DNA from: Malania oleifera
Taxonomy: Eukaryota > Streptophyta > Magnoliopsida > Santalales > Ximeniaceae
DNA length: 64,000 nt
Direction of reading: 5' to 3'
Assembly: GCF_029873635.1 (NCBI RefSeq)
Contig: NC_080423.1
Location: forward strand, 87,837,191-87,901,190
How positions within the stretch are numbered: position 1 is the stretch's first letter; each line of letters starts with the position of its first letter. Below the pieces are notes generated by a model. That model saw only the letters and a program-made list of their open reading frames with translations. It had not been told where the DNA came from and did not search any database. Positions 23,301 to 35,200 of this stretch are shown here, one piece after another. Position numbers and translations under genes: made by a program.

Positions 23301-24661
23301 CAATATCAAATAAGCTTATATGACAATCACAAGAAAACTTTTTGAGGATCAAAATAGGTTTAGCTCAGATGTGTAGCTTAAGATTTAATATCCCAATCAC
23401 AACCTGAGTAGTGCGATCTCCCAAGCTGTGCTAGTATGCTCAATCATATTGCCAAGCTTTGATTTTCTTCTTCTTGTCGTTGAATTTTATCATTGTTCTT
23501 GTTCTTGTTGATCTTGGCTCCAGCACTAGGGTTTAGATGATGTATAAATAGGCGTCTTACCCTTAGAATCAATCTTAACTGTTGGATTAAAAAATATCTC
23601 ACGAGTTCTCTTAATAAAATTAAATTTTTAAGTTTTCCCGCAAGTTTAGGTGACTGTGAGTGCCCAGGCGATTGAAGTTCCTAAGTGCTTCGAAAAATCA
23701 ACCTGTATATAGGGTCAGGTAACTGAAGTGGAGTTCAGGCTCCTGAAGTGACAACTTCAGGCGACCGAAGTGCCTTGACCAGGTTCTGTGTTTCACCATT
23801 AATTCTTCAGGCTTCTGAAAAAATTATTCAGGCGACTGAGGTTGAGTTCAGGCTACCGAAGTTCCCATTTTCTGAATTTTCTCTTTCTATTTTAAAATTA
23901 TGCTTTGCTCTCCTTCTTGAGTTTTTTTATAAAAATATTTTCTAGGGTTTTAAAAATATTTCTAAGTCCATGAATGTCCTCTAATGGTGTTCATGAAATG
24001 CATGAATCCTAAATTCATTCTAGGGTATATGTTCCTCAAATTAAATCATATGAAAATGTAAATACATGAGTTCTAAATACCCATTCCCATGACGTTCTTG
24101 AACTTGATGCTTGCATCTTCATTCTTGTACTCTATGAGTTCCATGGATCTTGCTTAGATATGTATGTTTTGTTCTTTATGGCTTCCATGACTTGTTATCC
24201 TTTCGTGCATGCTTAAACATAGTTCCTGTTCACAATCTTAATGCATAGATCAAATATCAAGTGATTTGTAATTATCAAAATAGGATTGGACTCATAGAGT
24301 TAACAAATTTCATTATCTACAAGGCTTGAATCAAATCCATTAATACAAAAATTGAATCAAATTCATATACACAGGGCTGCAAACAAACAAATACTTTGAA
24401 TTCTTGTAAAAGCTGAGAATTGCCATAGAGTTACATATTATATCTTGAGTTGATATCTTTGGTTGTTTACTTTAAAGTTGTTGGTGGGTTGTTTGAACTT
24501 TGGTTTATTTATGTTAAGTATTGGTTTGTGTATTGAATAAGTAAATAAAACTTTGCTGTGTAATTGTTAAATCAACAAGGGGTTTAGAATTCTTGCAAAG
24601 AATTAAAAGAGAATTTTAAAACCTAATTCACCCCCCTCTTGGGACTATACTTCTACTTTCA
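20331..24661 (+). mobile_element. Solo LTR A, SIRE-like copia type, with LTR B nested in it
   Basis: The edges are TGTTGGCCTT and TACTTTCA, with the perfect 5-bp duplication CGCCA at 20326-20330 and 24662-24666. Removing the nested LTR leaves about 2.2 kb. Near the start is the phrase TTTTGATGATAACAAAC, and near the end CACCCCCCTCTTGGGA, both common in LTRs of plant SIRE/Maximus-like copia elements. TATA box TATAAATA at 21291-21298. TTCAG/CTGAA palindromes lie at 20861-21164, upstream of it. It split the leader of copia copy 1. Confidence 0.85.
22178..24305 (-). mobile_element. Solo LTR B, nested in LTR A, reverse orientation
   Basis: The ends are TGTTGATTTAGG and GAGTTAACA, flanked on both sides by AATTT (22173-22177 and 24306-24310), a perfect target duplication. 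It contains the GGTGCAATCCCAAGAGGG block and the phrase CTACGTCCTCGCCTTGAG shared in form with LTR C. Minus-strand TATA at 23543-23550. A palindrome array with TTCAGGCGACTGAAG-type units lies at 23643-23861. About 2128 bp. Confidence 0.87.
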
Positions 24662-24869
24662 CGCCACTTGGCCCTAATGATAATAACTAACGTTGTTAGC
24701 CTTCATTAAGTTAAACTGGTCCAGTTGAACCGATTCAGAACATTTTTTTCGGCTGGTTCAGTTGTATTTAGATCGGTTTTGTGCTACCCAAAATCGGTTC
24801 CTAAAGTTTTGCGACCTTCTGAACACACCGGTGGCATCAGATTTTCCAAAATCTATCCCCAACATTCAG

Positions 24870-25671
24870 ATTTGAAACATATTAAATCCAATGGTGAACG
24901 GTACTACACAAGCAGTCATTCCAATGCTAACAAAGGAGGACTACGACAATTGGTGCATTCAAATGAGAACCCTACTAGGTGCTTAGGATGTCATGGACAT
25001 CATTCAAAAGAAGCCGAAGCATCTATGTCTAATGCTCAAAGAATGATCTTGTGAGCCGATCGAAAGAAGGATTGCTAGGCGAAGTCCATAATCTATTAAG
25101 ACCTTGATAAGGCAACATTTGAAATCATCACCTCTGCCAAGAGATCCAAAGAAGTTTGAGACTCTCTCAATCGAACACATAAAGGTGCAGACAAAGTGAA
25201 GAAGATTTGTCTTCAAACATTGCGAGGTAATTTTAAATCCTTAAGAATGAAATCTACTGAATCTATTGCCGATTACTATACACAAGTTATGGTAGTATCA
25301 AATCAATTGAGAAGAAATGGAGAGACTCTCAAAACGAGAGAATTTGTGAGAAAATTTTGCAATCTATGGATTCAAAATTTGATTATATAGTTGTGACCAT
25401 GGAAGAAACAAAAGATCTTGAATCCATGTCCGTAGAAGAATTTGTGGGCTCACTTCAAGCCCATAAGCAGAAAGCCAACAGAAGGAGTGATGACAGAGCA
25501 CTAGAACAAGCCTTCCAAACGAAGTTGTCCCTCATTACAGATAGATATGACAAAGGGGGGACATCACAGCGAGGAAAAGGACGAGGCCAAGGATCTTATG
25601 AAAGAAGTTCTAGAAATTTTGAATCTAGAGAAGGCAGCAGAGGTGGGGAGGTGCCACTAGAGGAGGACGCA
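24870..25671 (+). pseudogene. gag: copia gag fragment (copy 1), broken
   Basis: The frame aligns with gag of copy 2 (47590-48377). It shares the start region NGERYYTSSHSNANKGG in a shifted frame, then SLRMKSTESIADYYTQVMVVSNQLRRN and LQAHKQKANRRSDDRALEQAFQTKLS. Frameshifts and stops occur at about 25054 and 25388. The domain is the copia gag/UBN2 type, a capsid. The frame is cut at 25672 by a CACTA end, in the arginine- and glycine-rich tail. Confidence 0.85.
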
Positions 25672-26075
25672 CACTATAAGAAAATTGGTTTTTAGTGACG
25701 AAATTTTTAGTGATGGTTTCAATTTCATCACTAAAAGTGACTTAGTAGTGACGATTTTTGAAAACTGTCACTACTAGTTTAAGTATTAGTGACGGTGTTG
25801 ACAACTGCCACTAATAAGTCCCTTTTAGTGATGGAATTGGAACCGCCACTAATAGTTTCGTCACTAAAAATCAGTTTTACCGTTCACACCAGCACGAGAA
25901 ACCACTTTTCGTGCAGAAACTATGCCGAAAAAATATTAATGATGTTTCTGAAGGTATTAGTGACGATTTCAAGGCGTCACTAAAAGGCAATTGTTAGTGA
26001 AAGTTTCTTAACCGTCACTAATAGTATAATATTAGTCACGGTGCCCTTAGCCGTAACTAATAATGCATTTAAGAA
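25672..26075 (+). mobile_element. CACTA (En/Spm) transposon end, truncated
   Basis: It begins CACTATAAGAAAATTGG, the hallmark terminal repeat of plant CACTA elements. It is followed by dense subterminal repeats of TTAGTGACGA and its inverse CGTCACTAA (about a dozen to 26060), where the element's own transposase would bind. No transposase gene is present. The expected inverted right end with TAGTG is missing, so the element was cut by later deletion. Confidence 0.8.
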
Positions 26076-26079
26076 AAAT

Positions 26080-27648
26080 GGAATACAAAAGGGCTAATCT
26101 CCCTCTTCAGGCCCGTGCTTGGAATGCAACGAATATGAAAATTTTGCGTACAAGGAAATGCTTCTTTTACTAAACAGGTATGTACTACAATAGGCATAGT
26201 ATAATCAATGCACTACCGAAAGACAGGATTTGATAAGCTCAGCGTAGTCTTAATGTTTACTCTCAAAGATTAATGCAAATATGATAATCAGTTCATGAGA
26301 GTGTATGTGAAAAAAGATCTTTGTGTCAAAATAATAGTGTCAATCACAATGCAGCAACAAAGATCTCAAGCACACTTCAAATATCCTCAACAAATATTTT
26401 TCTCAAAATAAACCACACAAGATCTTTAGCATGCAAACAAATATCTCAAAATATTTCTCAAAGATAAGCACAAGAAATATTTGTAAATGGTTTGTAAAAA
26501 AATTATTTCGCAAATAAAAAGCAATACGAACTCTTGAGTATTGCAATAATGATGCAAAACTCACAAGTTTTATGAAGTTTTCCTATTGAAGACTTATTAA
26601 TAAAGTCTCCTAGAAAAACTCAAGCTTACTCTTGGATAAAAATATGTCTCAAACAACTAGAACTAACGAGAGTGTAAGCTTAACTAGAAACTCAAAATAA
26701 TACTCTTACTTAGCAAGGCTTGCAATGAGAATGAGTAAGAATGAAAGAATGAAGCTTGAATGTGAGAAATAGAGTTTTTGAAAATTAGAGAAAATTTGCT
26801 AATTGTTTTTGCTAATCTTACACTAATTTTTGTAAATGAGGGGGTATATATATACACACCTAAATTTTTGACTGTTTGGGACCTATTTGTCATTTTTGGA
26901 AATGTTTAAATGAGGTTAATTAAAAAATAACAGTATTTTAACCTCGATAATTTTCGTCAACCTAAGATCACCGGTCGACCGTACTTAAGGTTCGGTTGAT
27001 CGAGTATCTGAGTTCGGTCGACCAAGAGTATTTTGAACTAAAAAGATGGTCGACCGTACTCAAGGTTTCAAAGGCGATTTTTCCAAATCCGTGTGGTTCA
27101 GTCGACCGGATCAATTTGAACTAGGAGGTTTGGTCGACCAGGCGGTTGGGGCTTCTCCTGAGGATGTTTGGTCTACCATAGCATTGGAGTTCATTTTTTT
27201 GTCGGTCGACCGAAGAGTCAATTGTTGACTTCAGGGAGGTTCGGGTGACTAAGACGTTGGAGAACATTTCTGGTCGGTCGACCAAAGGGTCAAAATGTTG
27301 ACCCCGTGGAGGTTCGGTCGATCAAAGAGTTTTGTGTATAGAAGTTTGGTTGATCGAACATGCCCTTTTTGCGCATTTCAGCCTTTTTCTTCTTATAAAG
27401 TTACCCTTATCCACATGATAATCAACACTAAGATTATGAGGACCATTTTCATGCAATATTGTGGGTTTTATGGTTGATCTAAGGCCTTTGAGCATATACC
27501 CTAAAAATATGGCGTTAGTTGACCAAAGGGTGATCCCTAAGGTCCATCTATACTCTTGAGCTTATCTATTTTACCACGCAGGTAAAACATTAATTATTAC
27601 AGACCCTTGAACTTAAATTATTACAGACCCAATAATATTACAACAAAT

Positions 27649-27699
<51 letters not shown>

Positions 27700-27835
27700 G
27701 GTCTTCATAATTCTTCAATTTGCTGCATGCTATCAATGTGATCAGTTAGTATGATTCTACACGTAAACTTGAAAGCCATCAAATACAAAGAGTATTTATC
27801 ATTATCAAAACTAAGAATGATCTATAAGATCAACA
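26080..27835 (-). mobile_element. LTR D, SIRE-like copia type, reverse orientation, one end lost
   Basis: The right edge AGATCAACA (27835) is the reverse of a TGTTGATCT start and matches the rule seen in LTRs B and C. The body from about 26090 aligns with LTR C from about 11095. Minus-strand TATA at 26844-26854. Palindromes of the type GGTCGACCG lie at 26970-27360. The other end is missing at the CACTA junction. A (TA)n run occupies about 27653-27696. Confidence 0.75.
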
Positions 27836-27937
27836 CTCTATAATTTTTTCATATTGAAATCAATTGAGTATTTGTGTGCAATTTTTTACTGAGTTCAATC
27901 ATAACCAGTGACTAAATGAGTCCCTTTCCACCCATCA
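27836..27937 (+). repeat. 3' LTR remnant of copia copy 1
   Basis: From CTCTATAATTTTTT to CCCATCA it follows the last 100 bases of the family's LTR. The first part was lost at the junction with LTR D. Confidence 0.85.
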
Positions 27938-28288
27938 ATTATAGACAGGAGATCGAGTAAAATTTGATCCACGTAGATATATGACTTATTCTTAATTTTT
28001 TGAGATGTATTTTTCAAATATGTTAAATATATATGGTGATTGGAGAATAGGATAAAACTTTTCTTTCTTTATTTTTCTTTCCTATTTATTATTATTATTA
28101 CTATTATTATTTATATAAGTTACTTATAACTCAACCACAGCTTTATGTGTTCGTTGTGTTGCACAGCTACCAAACAATAATTAAACGGCAACACCAAAAA
28201 CAAAAAAGCAGTTGCATTTTTTTTAAATATAACTAATATGGTAATAATAACACTGCCTGCATTTATTTATTTATTTATTAAATGTAAA

Positions 28289-29012
28289 GGTGTGCAATCA
28301 GTCAGTTTGATCAATTCGGTCAATTAACTGAATTAATCTAACAAGGTTTTTCGTGTTGTTGATTCCTACGTGTAGTGCTTCTTTCCCTATGCTGCCTATT
28401 GGTACTAGTGGAGTAGGATTTAGGATTGACCTGTAATACAGAACCTATAGGTGGTGTAACCTTTCGCTCAATACTATATTCGTCAATTGAAGCATCTAAA
28501 GCTGCATTAATCAAGGATACGCGATAGAAGGAATTGTTCGATTTCTGAATTAATCTACTTTTTTTATTAATCGCACCCAATAACCAAACAAACAGAATTG
28601 AGCTCTTTAACCAAACCGTACCTGACCGAACCAAATTATTAGGTAATTCGGTTAACCAAATTTAACCGAATAAAATTAAAATTAATTATAGAAAAAAATA
28701 TGAATGTGTAATTTATATGCCGAAATTAGAATGGCCGAATGGGAAGGGAATTTGGGAATGACCAAATGGAACATTGAAAGTTTGGAACCCTAACCTAAAA
28801 TTATATAATTTAATAATTTATATTTAATTATTAATTAATTAAAATTCGGGTAATTCGGTTAACTAAATTTATTTTCCCCATAACTGAACCAAAAATTGAA
28901 TACCCGAATTTATCCCATTCTAAAATCGAACCGAAGCGAACTACGAATTAACCGAACCAAACTGACCAAACTTGGTCAGTTAATTTAATGAAAACCGAAT
29001 TAAGCTCACACC
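28289..29012. mobile_element. MITE-like element with GGTGTG termini and an unrelated core
   Basis: The left end GGTGTGCAATCAGTCAG and right end GCTCACACC form short inverted termini. Between them, AATTCGG/CCGAATT motifs recur in both orientations, with long AT-rich pairing. A block of about 220 bases (28346-28565) has different composition and does not belong to this pattern. The flanks do not give a clear target duplication. Confidence 0.45.
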
Positions 29013-29126
29013 TAATTGAATGGATGCCTTCTAAGCTAAGCCATACAACTCCATAACTCATCTCCCTCTAATATCCTTTCCCACTATTATGATTGATCCA
29101 ATTTTAAGCTTTAAGAAATGTATTTA

Positions 29127-29157
<31 letters not shown>

Positions 29158-29739
29158 TGAAGTACCTCAGTGAAGTTCCCTGCACTTAATTAGTCAAGTT
29201 CTTCTATTCAGATTAAAGATTTTGAGAGAAAAATAAAATAAAAGAAAATAATTTCTTGGCGTTGAAAATTATTCAAATATGACTGCAAATTAAACTAAAA
29301 TGGTGGAGCTCGCATGCAAGAAAGATTTATTTCTCTGTATATCCATATAGCATATTGTTTTATCATAAAACTTGATAATTGAATGTAGGAAATTTTAATG
29401 AACTCATTTCACCTTTTTTGTTTTTAGTTGGATAATTTATTGGGCTCAAAACTGCACAAAGGGAAGTCCACCCTCCATTCTGAATCATCACTTGCCACTC
29501 ATTCTATGATGGTTCTATTTGGATTAAGATTTTAAGAAAGAAAGGGAAGAAAAGAAGAAGAAGAAGAAATTAAGGATTTAATTTTCAATTGTATTTTTCT
29601 TATTTCAATGAAAATTTCTTATTTCAATGAAAATTTATTTGAATGATTTAAAAAAAAAAGGGTAATGATATATAAAACCAAGGTTTTTTTATGTTTTTGT
29701 TTTGTAATTGAGATATACTAGTCGTAATACCCAAAGGAC

Positions 29740-30140
29740 ACAGGTATTAAATCTATTGGAAAGAAGATTTGTCTGACTGTTATTATGTACTTTCTCTCGC
29801 ATTCAAGAACAAAAGGAAGTTTGAAGGCAAATCAATTGAACTAGATGGATTGTTTAAGGTGATTCAGAGTCACACTTATATAGCCGTTGATGATAAATTT
29901 GGATTGTACTCCTTTGATTGAGTTTTGGATTGCATGTTTTTGTTCTCGATTGTTCTATTTTCTTTTGGCCTCTTGACCCTTGGGTATGCCCAGATTGATC
30001 TGTATCTAACCATTGTTTGGTTTTGATTTGCTCTTTTGATTGAGAGTTTGGCTTTCCCTCACCTGGGTATGCCCAGTGTATATTGTACATATTCATTTTG
30101 ATCAATTCTATTTACCATTAACTGAACAAAAAAAAAAAAA
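29740..30140 (+). mobile_element. LINE-like 3' end with poly(A), possible
   Basis: About 390 bases end in ACTGAAC plus a run of about 16 A. The phrase GGGTATGCCCAG occurs twice (about 29981 and 30065). Translation has several stops but includes a short hydrophobic stretch. Truncated 5' ends and an A-tail fit a LINE or a processed transcript; I cannot distinguish these. Confidence 0.35.
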
Positions 30141-32191
30141 AAAGAATTTTAAAATTGCACATTGTACATTTGTCACACAATATAATTAAAATGTGCATTA
30201 TATTTTCAAGAAAATTAATAAATATTTTTAGAGGTACGATATTGTCTTATGACACCTTTGACATTTAGTAACTCTTGATTTCAAGTCTCTCTCTTTCATC
30301 AGCCCAGCTTCTCTTATTCTCTATTCAAGTAAAAAGTTGTATACAAATACACACGAACATAAATTCAAGACCTAACATCTATGTGTCAAACCCGATCTCA
30401 AAATAATTTTATACCCAAAATTTTAAATTCTCTTTTCCTCTTTTTCATTTTTCTTTTTTGGTATGGGAAGGAAGAACTATGCAAAGAGTACTAGAAAAAT
30501 CATCATCAATAAAAACATTTGCAAGTTAAATCGAGGCACACATATGCTCTTAAGTTCATATAATTAAAAAATGCTCGGAGTCATGTGCTAATAACATCAT
30601 TGGCTCACATGACAACACAAGAGAGGAGAAGAGTTGTTGGCCTCATGCACCAATTTCTCTTGTACTGCCATGTTGACTTATAATAGCCACAGACATAAAA
30701 TAATTAATTTTTATACAAATAGCACACTTCACACAAATAATAATAATAATAATAATAATAATGATAATAATAATAAAGAGAATGTAGAAAGCAGGTAACT
30801 AGTTTATTTTGAAACGGAAGTACGAATGTCCAGGTTAATCCAAAGAATATTAAATAGTGAGTGGCAAACGCTCCCGCGTGAAGAGTTAATGAAAGGCAGC
30901 GTCTTCCAATGTGCACATATATTTAATTAATCAATTAATTGATTGATTAATGCTTCAATAGCCATGAGAATAGTGTTTTATTTATTTATGTCGTTGCCCT
31001 ATATATTTTATCACTATTTAAATGACTCTCTTAGCTGTGTTCTCTAATATTCCCCAACACTCCTTGAGGCATGGCTTTTCACTGTCTAGCCCCTCCTCCC
31101 TTGCAAGAAAAAACACTATAGGTTTTCTCCAAGGCAAGATCAGCCATGACCTCAGGCTTCATAATTTCTATTTTTTAGCATACCCAATTAATTAATTAAT
31201 TATTTTTTCCTTATGAATAAGACCATTTGAATTTGTGAGATGCTATTGCTGAATATGATATCTTACGATTAGTTGAACTCGTTACAATAAACAATGATGA
31301 ATCAATCAGAAAATGTCATATCACCCGTGATGACGTTAAATGTGATATGCCCGGCAACAAACATGTTTTTCCAATTTTTCATTATATTTTTGGTTATTAA
31401 ACTTAAATTAAACAATTAAAGTTAATTCATTCTTTTTCTATAACTTCTAGCCGTGGCTTCTTAACAAAATTAATTGGATCTAAGTCGACCATTAACTCTA
31501 GTAATTTATCTCCTATGGTCCTACCAAAAGGAACTCCTTTAAATTTTAGAGGATGTGTAGGTATTATGAGTTGGTGCTAAGGCTAGGGATAGGATAGGGG
31601 CGAGGGGCTAGCTTCCTGTGGTGGCTGCAATAGGAGCGCTAGCCGTGTGGGATACTACAATGCCAAAAAAATAAAGAAATTTTATGATCAAACTAATAGG
31701 ATATTCTAATTAAGGAGATGGCGATCGATTAAAAGAAATAAATTAAACTAAAATTAGCTAAAAAAGTGTGCATATAAACTTTATTTTATATAGGTAAAGA
31801 TTTGAAATCCAAGGAACTTTGTGAATGAGTTTGATTTAACTCTTGTATTCTTTATAACTTTTTTCAATTCCTGATCTGTAATAGCCTAAGTTTTCATATA
31901 TATTAAAAAATACCTAATTAATTAACTATTTTTTTTTTTATTTTTATGAAGGATAAAATTTGAGTTTGCGGGAAGCCATTGTGATGGTATGGTATTTTAT
32001 GATTGGTTAAACTCTTGATAATTAGTAACCTTCAACCAGCTAGAAAATACCAAATCAACTTGCAATGACATTGTGGAACTATATGTCGGCCGACAATAAA
32101 TAGAATTTATGTTTTTTTTCATTGTGTTTGTGGTGATATTTTTTAATGCATTGGGCCTAAATTAAATAATTGAAGTTAATGCACTCCTTTT

Positions 32192-32193
<2 letters not shown>
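30141..32193. other. AT-rich intergenic DNA, no gene seen
   Basis: It holds (AAT)n/(AATA)n at about 30738-30776, several AATTAATTAA runs, and a T-rich tract. I find no open frame with a recognisable product. A pair of similar stretches mentioning GAATTTG(C/T)G(G/A)GA...GCTATTG and GCTATTG-like text near 31200 and 31960 suggests an old dispersed repeat. Confidence 0.5.

Positions 32194-32239
<46 letters not shown>
32194..32239. repeat. (AG)n microsatellite
   Basis: An uninterrupted AG dinucleotide run of about 46 bases. Confidence 0.95.
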
Positions 32240-32241
<2 letters not shown>

Positions 32242-35200
32242 CATTTAAGAATGAGTAAAGGAGTTATAGGTATGTTATGTTTCATCTCAATCAATGAAAG
32301 ATACGAAAGACTACTGGGCTAGAAATCTTTCCAGTAAAAGCTTATTCGAGCCAACCAAGCTAACCAAGACTCTCTAGAACATTTGAAGATTGGATTAATA
32401 GAAATTGTTGGTACTAAAAGGGGATTGCTGCTTCAAAATTTGATTGAATATAAAAGGTTTATGAAGACCCTTCTCCACCTTCAATATTTGCAAGATGAGA
32501 GTAGGCTTTGCAGGTCCTAGTGGCCTTTGGAGATCTCTCAATGCCTAAGTTGGTTAATAAGTCTTGAGAAGAGAGAAAGAGAGAATTTTCAAAGAGAGAG
32601 AGAGAGAGTTGAATTTGATGTGTGAACTTAGTTTCTTTTCTCAATGTGACCCCTCTTATGGTTTGATTTCTTGTGGCCTAACTGCCCTTTGGATTTGAGC
32701 TTCCCACTCAAGACATAGGTGGTTGTTAACTGCCTTATAATTGCCTCTACATGAATGAGTTACACTTTACTACTTTGGATTTTAAGATGGTTTCCACTTA
32801 TGCCACTTTCTTTGTAACTGCCTTGCTAAGACTGATTTGTCCTCTCATCACGATTTCCATGTGCCTCAAGACTAGGTCACATGATTACCACCTCGGCAGG
32901 TCAGTTTAGTCACGTGCACCAAATGCCCACTTAGGAACCTCTGTGGGTTAGTTCTCACCTCAACGAAGTCGTGCACACTTCACTCGTGCTTTGGGGCACC
33001 TCAGCAGGTTGGTTTGCAGTTTGCACCTCGGTGAGATCATGCGCACCTCACGTGCACTTGGGAGCATCTTAGCAGATCGATTCTCACCTCAGCGAGGTCA
33101 AATGTGAGTTCCAGATGCTTAGGGCACCTTGGTAGTTTGGTAATAGTCACCTCGGATGGTTCATGTGCGAGATGTGTGCTTCGAAGGTCACGGGTCACCG
33201 GCTAGGCTCATCGGTAGCTTGGTCAAGCCACATAAGTTGCAGATGCTTGTCACTACTAACGTAGCCCTCATCCTTTGCCTAGTGAATTGAACTAGGTCAG
33301 TAGAGGCATAATGGGTTTCTCTTTGACCGAGGTGCCTTTGATTCTTCCATTAATTAACCATTAATCCTTTTTTGAGCGAGGTTCATTTCCTCTCAATGAC
33401 TTTTGATGGGATGTCTTTTAAGTTTCAAAATTGATTGACACGTGTTCCCTTCTTATTGTGCGGTTTTAGAACAATTTTGTCGCCAAAATGACCATGTTTG
33501 ATAAATCTGCATTTATTCCATTCCTCACTTGTCACTTTCTATTTGCAGGATCCTCCCAAGTCCTTGGTAGCTTTCTCGCTGTGGAGTTCACCTTCCCCCT
33601 CATTTCTTCTCCCTTATCGCTATCACCTTCCTCTTAATTTAGTCTTTGCATAGGAGGGTTGGTCTTTGGTTGGTGGGACAGTTGATTAGATTAGAGTTCA
33701 ACCCAGGATTGCTTCTACTAAGCTTCCTTGAGGTGCACTAGGTTTTTATGATGTGGATTTAAGGCGACGTTAGTGCTGCTAACCTACCTTCATATTCTTA
33801 CGAAGCAAACTACTATAGTGATTCCATTCACCTAGGTGACATGTGATCCACCTTGCCTGGGCAAGCTCTTTTTTATATATGACAACTATCTTAACTGAAT
33901 GATTACCATTATATTTTGGGGAGCTGCACAAGGATGACTCAATCAATCCCCCCCAAAACCAAAACGGTTGCTTCATTTTGTAACTTGTAAAACTTATAAA
34001 TAAGCAACTGTAAAACATGACCTCAATTTATAGCCTATCAAAAAGTATTATACGCTTCCTTTTTTTGCGCAATTCATACTTGAAATATTCTATTTTTTTC
34101 CCTGTGTTGTCCATCATGAGGTGACAAATCACGTGTTTAAATGGTACATTAATCATGTCACTAGCCAAAAAGGATGATATTTGTATTTCACATTGGTGAC
34201 CCTCCACTTAGTTGCTACAATAGCTAGGTGATTTTCAAGAGGTGATCCTTGTTAAACAAATATTGCTTAATCCATCATTGTCATTTAGTTGCCAAAATGG
34301 CTAAGTCACCTTCCCTAACTTCTTGCTTTAGTTTGATTGCACGAAGATTCTTCACAATATATACAAAGGTCAATTTCCAAGTATTCTCTACTTCGCCTTG
34401 TTTTATTTAAATCTACTCGTTGCTTCAGCTTTCATTTATGATCAATAATGTGGAGGGTATAGAATTTGTGGAAGCATTCTTTCCTTCCATTTATCATAAG
34501 GAAGTTGTTGCCCCTTCAGTGTTGGCTAATTTTCCAAAGGCGAGGTTGGAGGATGCAGTCCAAAGATTATCCTCAATGCTATTTAATGGTTTATTTAGTT
34601 CTATTGAATGAATGAAAATATAATATCTCCTCACAATTGCTTGGGAAGTAGAACTAATGTCCACCAAATGTCCTTTTACTAGTAGGTGGATGACTAAATT
34701 GAAAGTATTCCTTTGAGAGGCGCCTAATCATGATGTCTGTCATGAGATTGTGGTGAGAGAAGAGAGATATCTTACTAGATATATCGATGAAGATAAATAT
34801 CTAAGATTCTTCCTAAAACACCTTGGAGACTAGTAGTATCGGGTCAACGATAAAAAAGAAAAAGAAGCAAGGATGTTCAGGAGTTGCGAGGCTAGAGGCT
34901 GTCGTTTAATGCCACTTGCCCTAGAATTTTTAATTCTTCTATGCTTGTCGCCAAATACTATGGTGTGGAAAAGGGGAAAAATGCTAGGTGATTAGCAATA
35001 AAGAATCACATAGTTGATGTGTGCCGCAATAGTTTTGGGGTGAAGATGACATTGGTCAATGAAGATGAATTGCTTCAATAGCTACGAGATCCATCTGCCT
35101 TCACCAAGATGTTGGGATAATTAGACTAGAGCTCTTTTATGTTGTATTTCTTTGATTAAGTCCCAAGCACTTGCCAAATTTAAATAAACTTGAATAAAAC

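Larger units (their letters stand above)
19536..27937 (+). mobile_element. Ty1/copia element, copy 1, shattered by nested insertions
   Basis: A 5' LTR (19536-19886), a tRNA-Met primer site, a leader, part of gag (to 25671) and the end of a 3' LTR (27836-27937) belong to one element. The flanks GTTAT (19531-19535) and ATTAT (27938-27942) form a 5-bp target duplication with one mismatch. LTR, leader and gag match copy 2 (40975-52057). All of pol is missing between 25672 and 27835, where a CACTA end and another LTR now sit. Confidence 0.88.
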
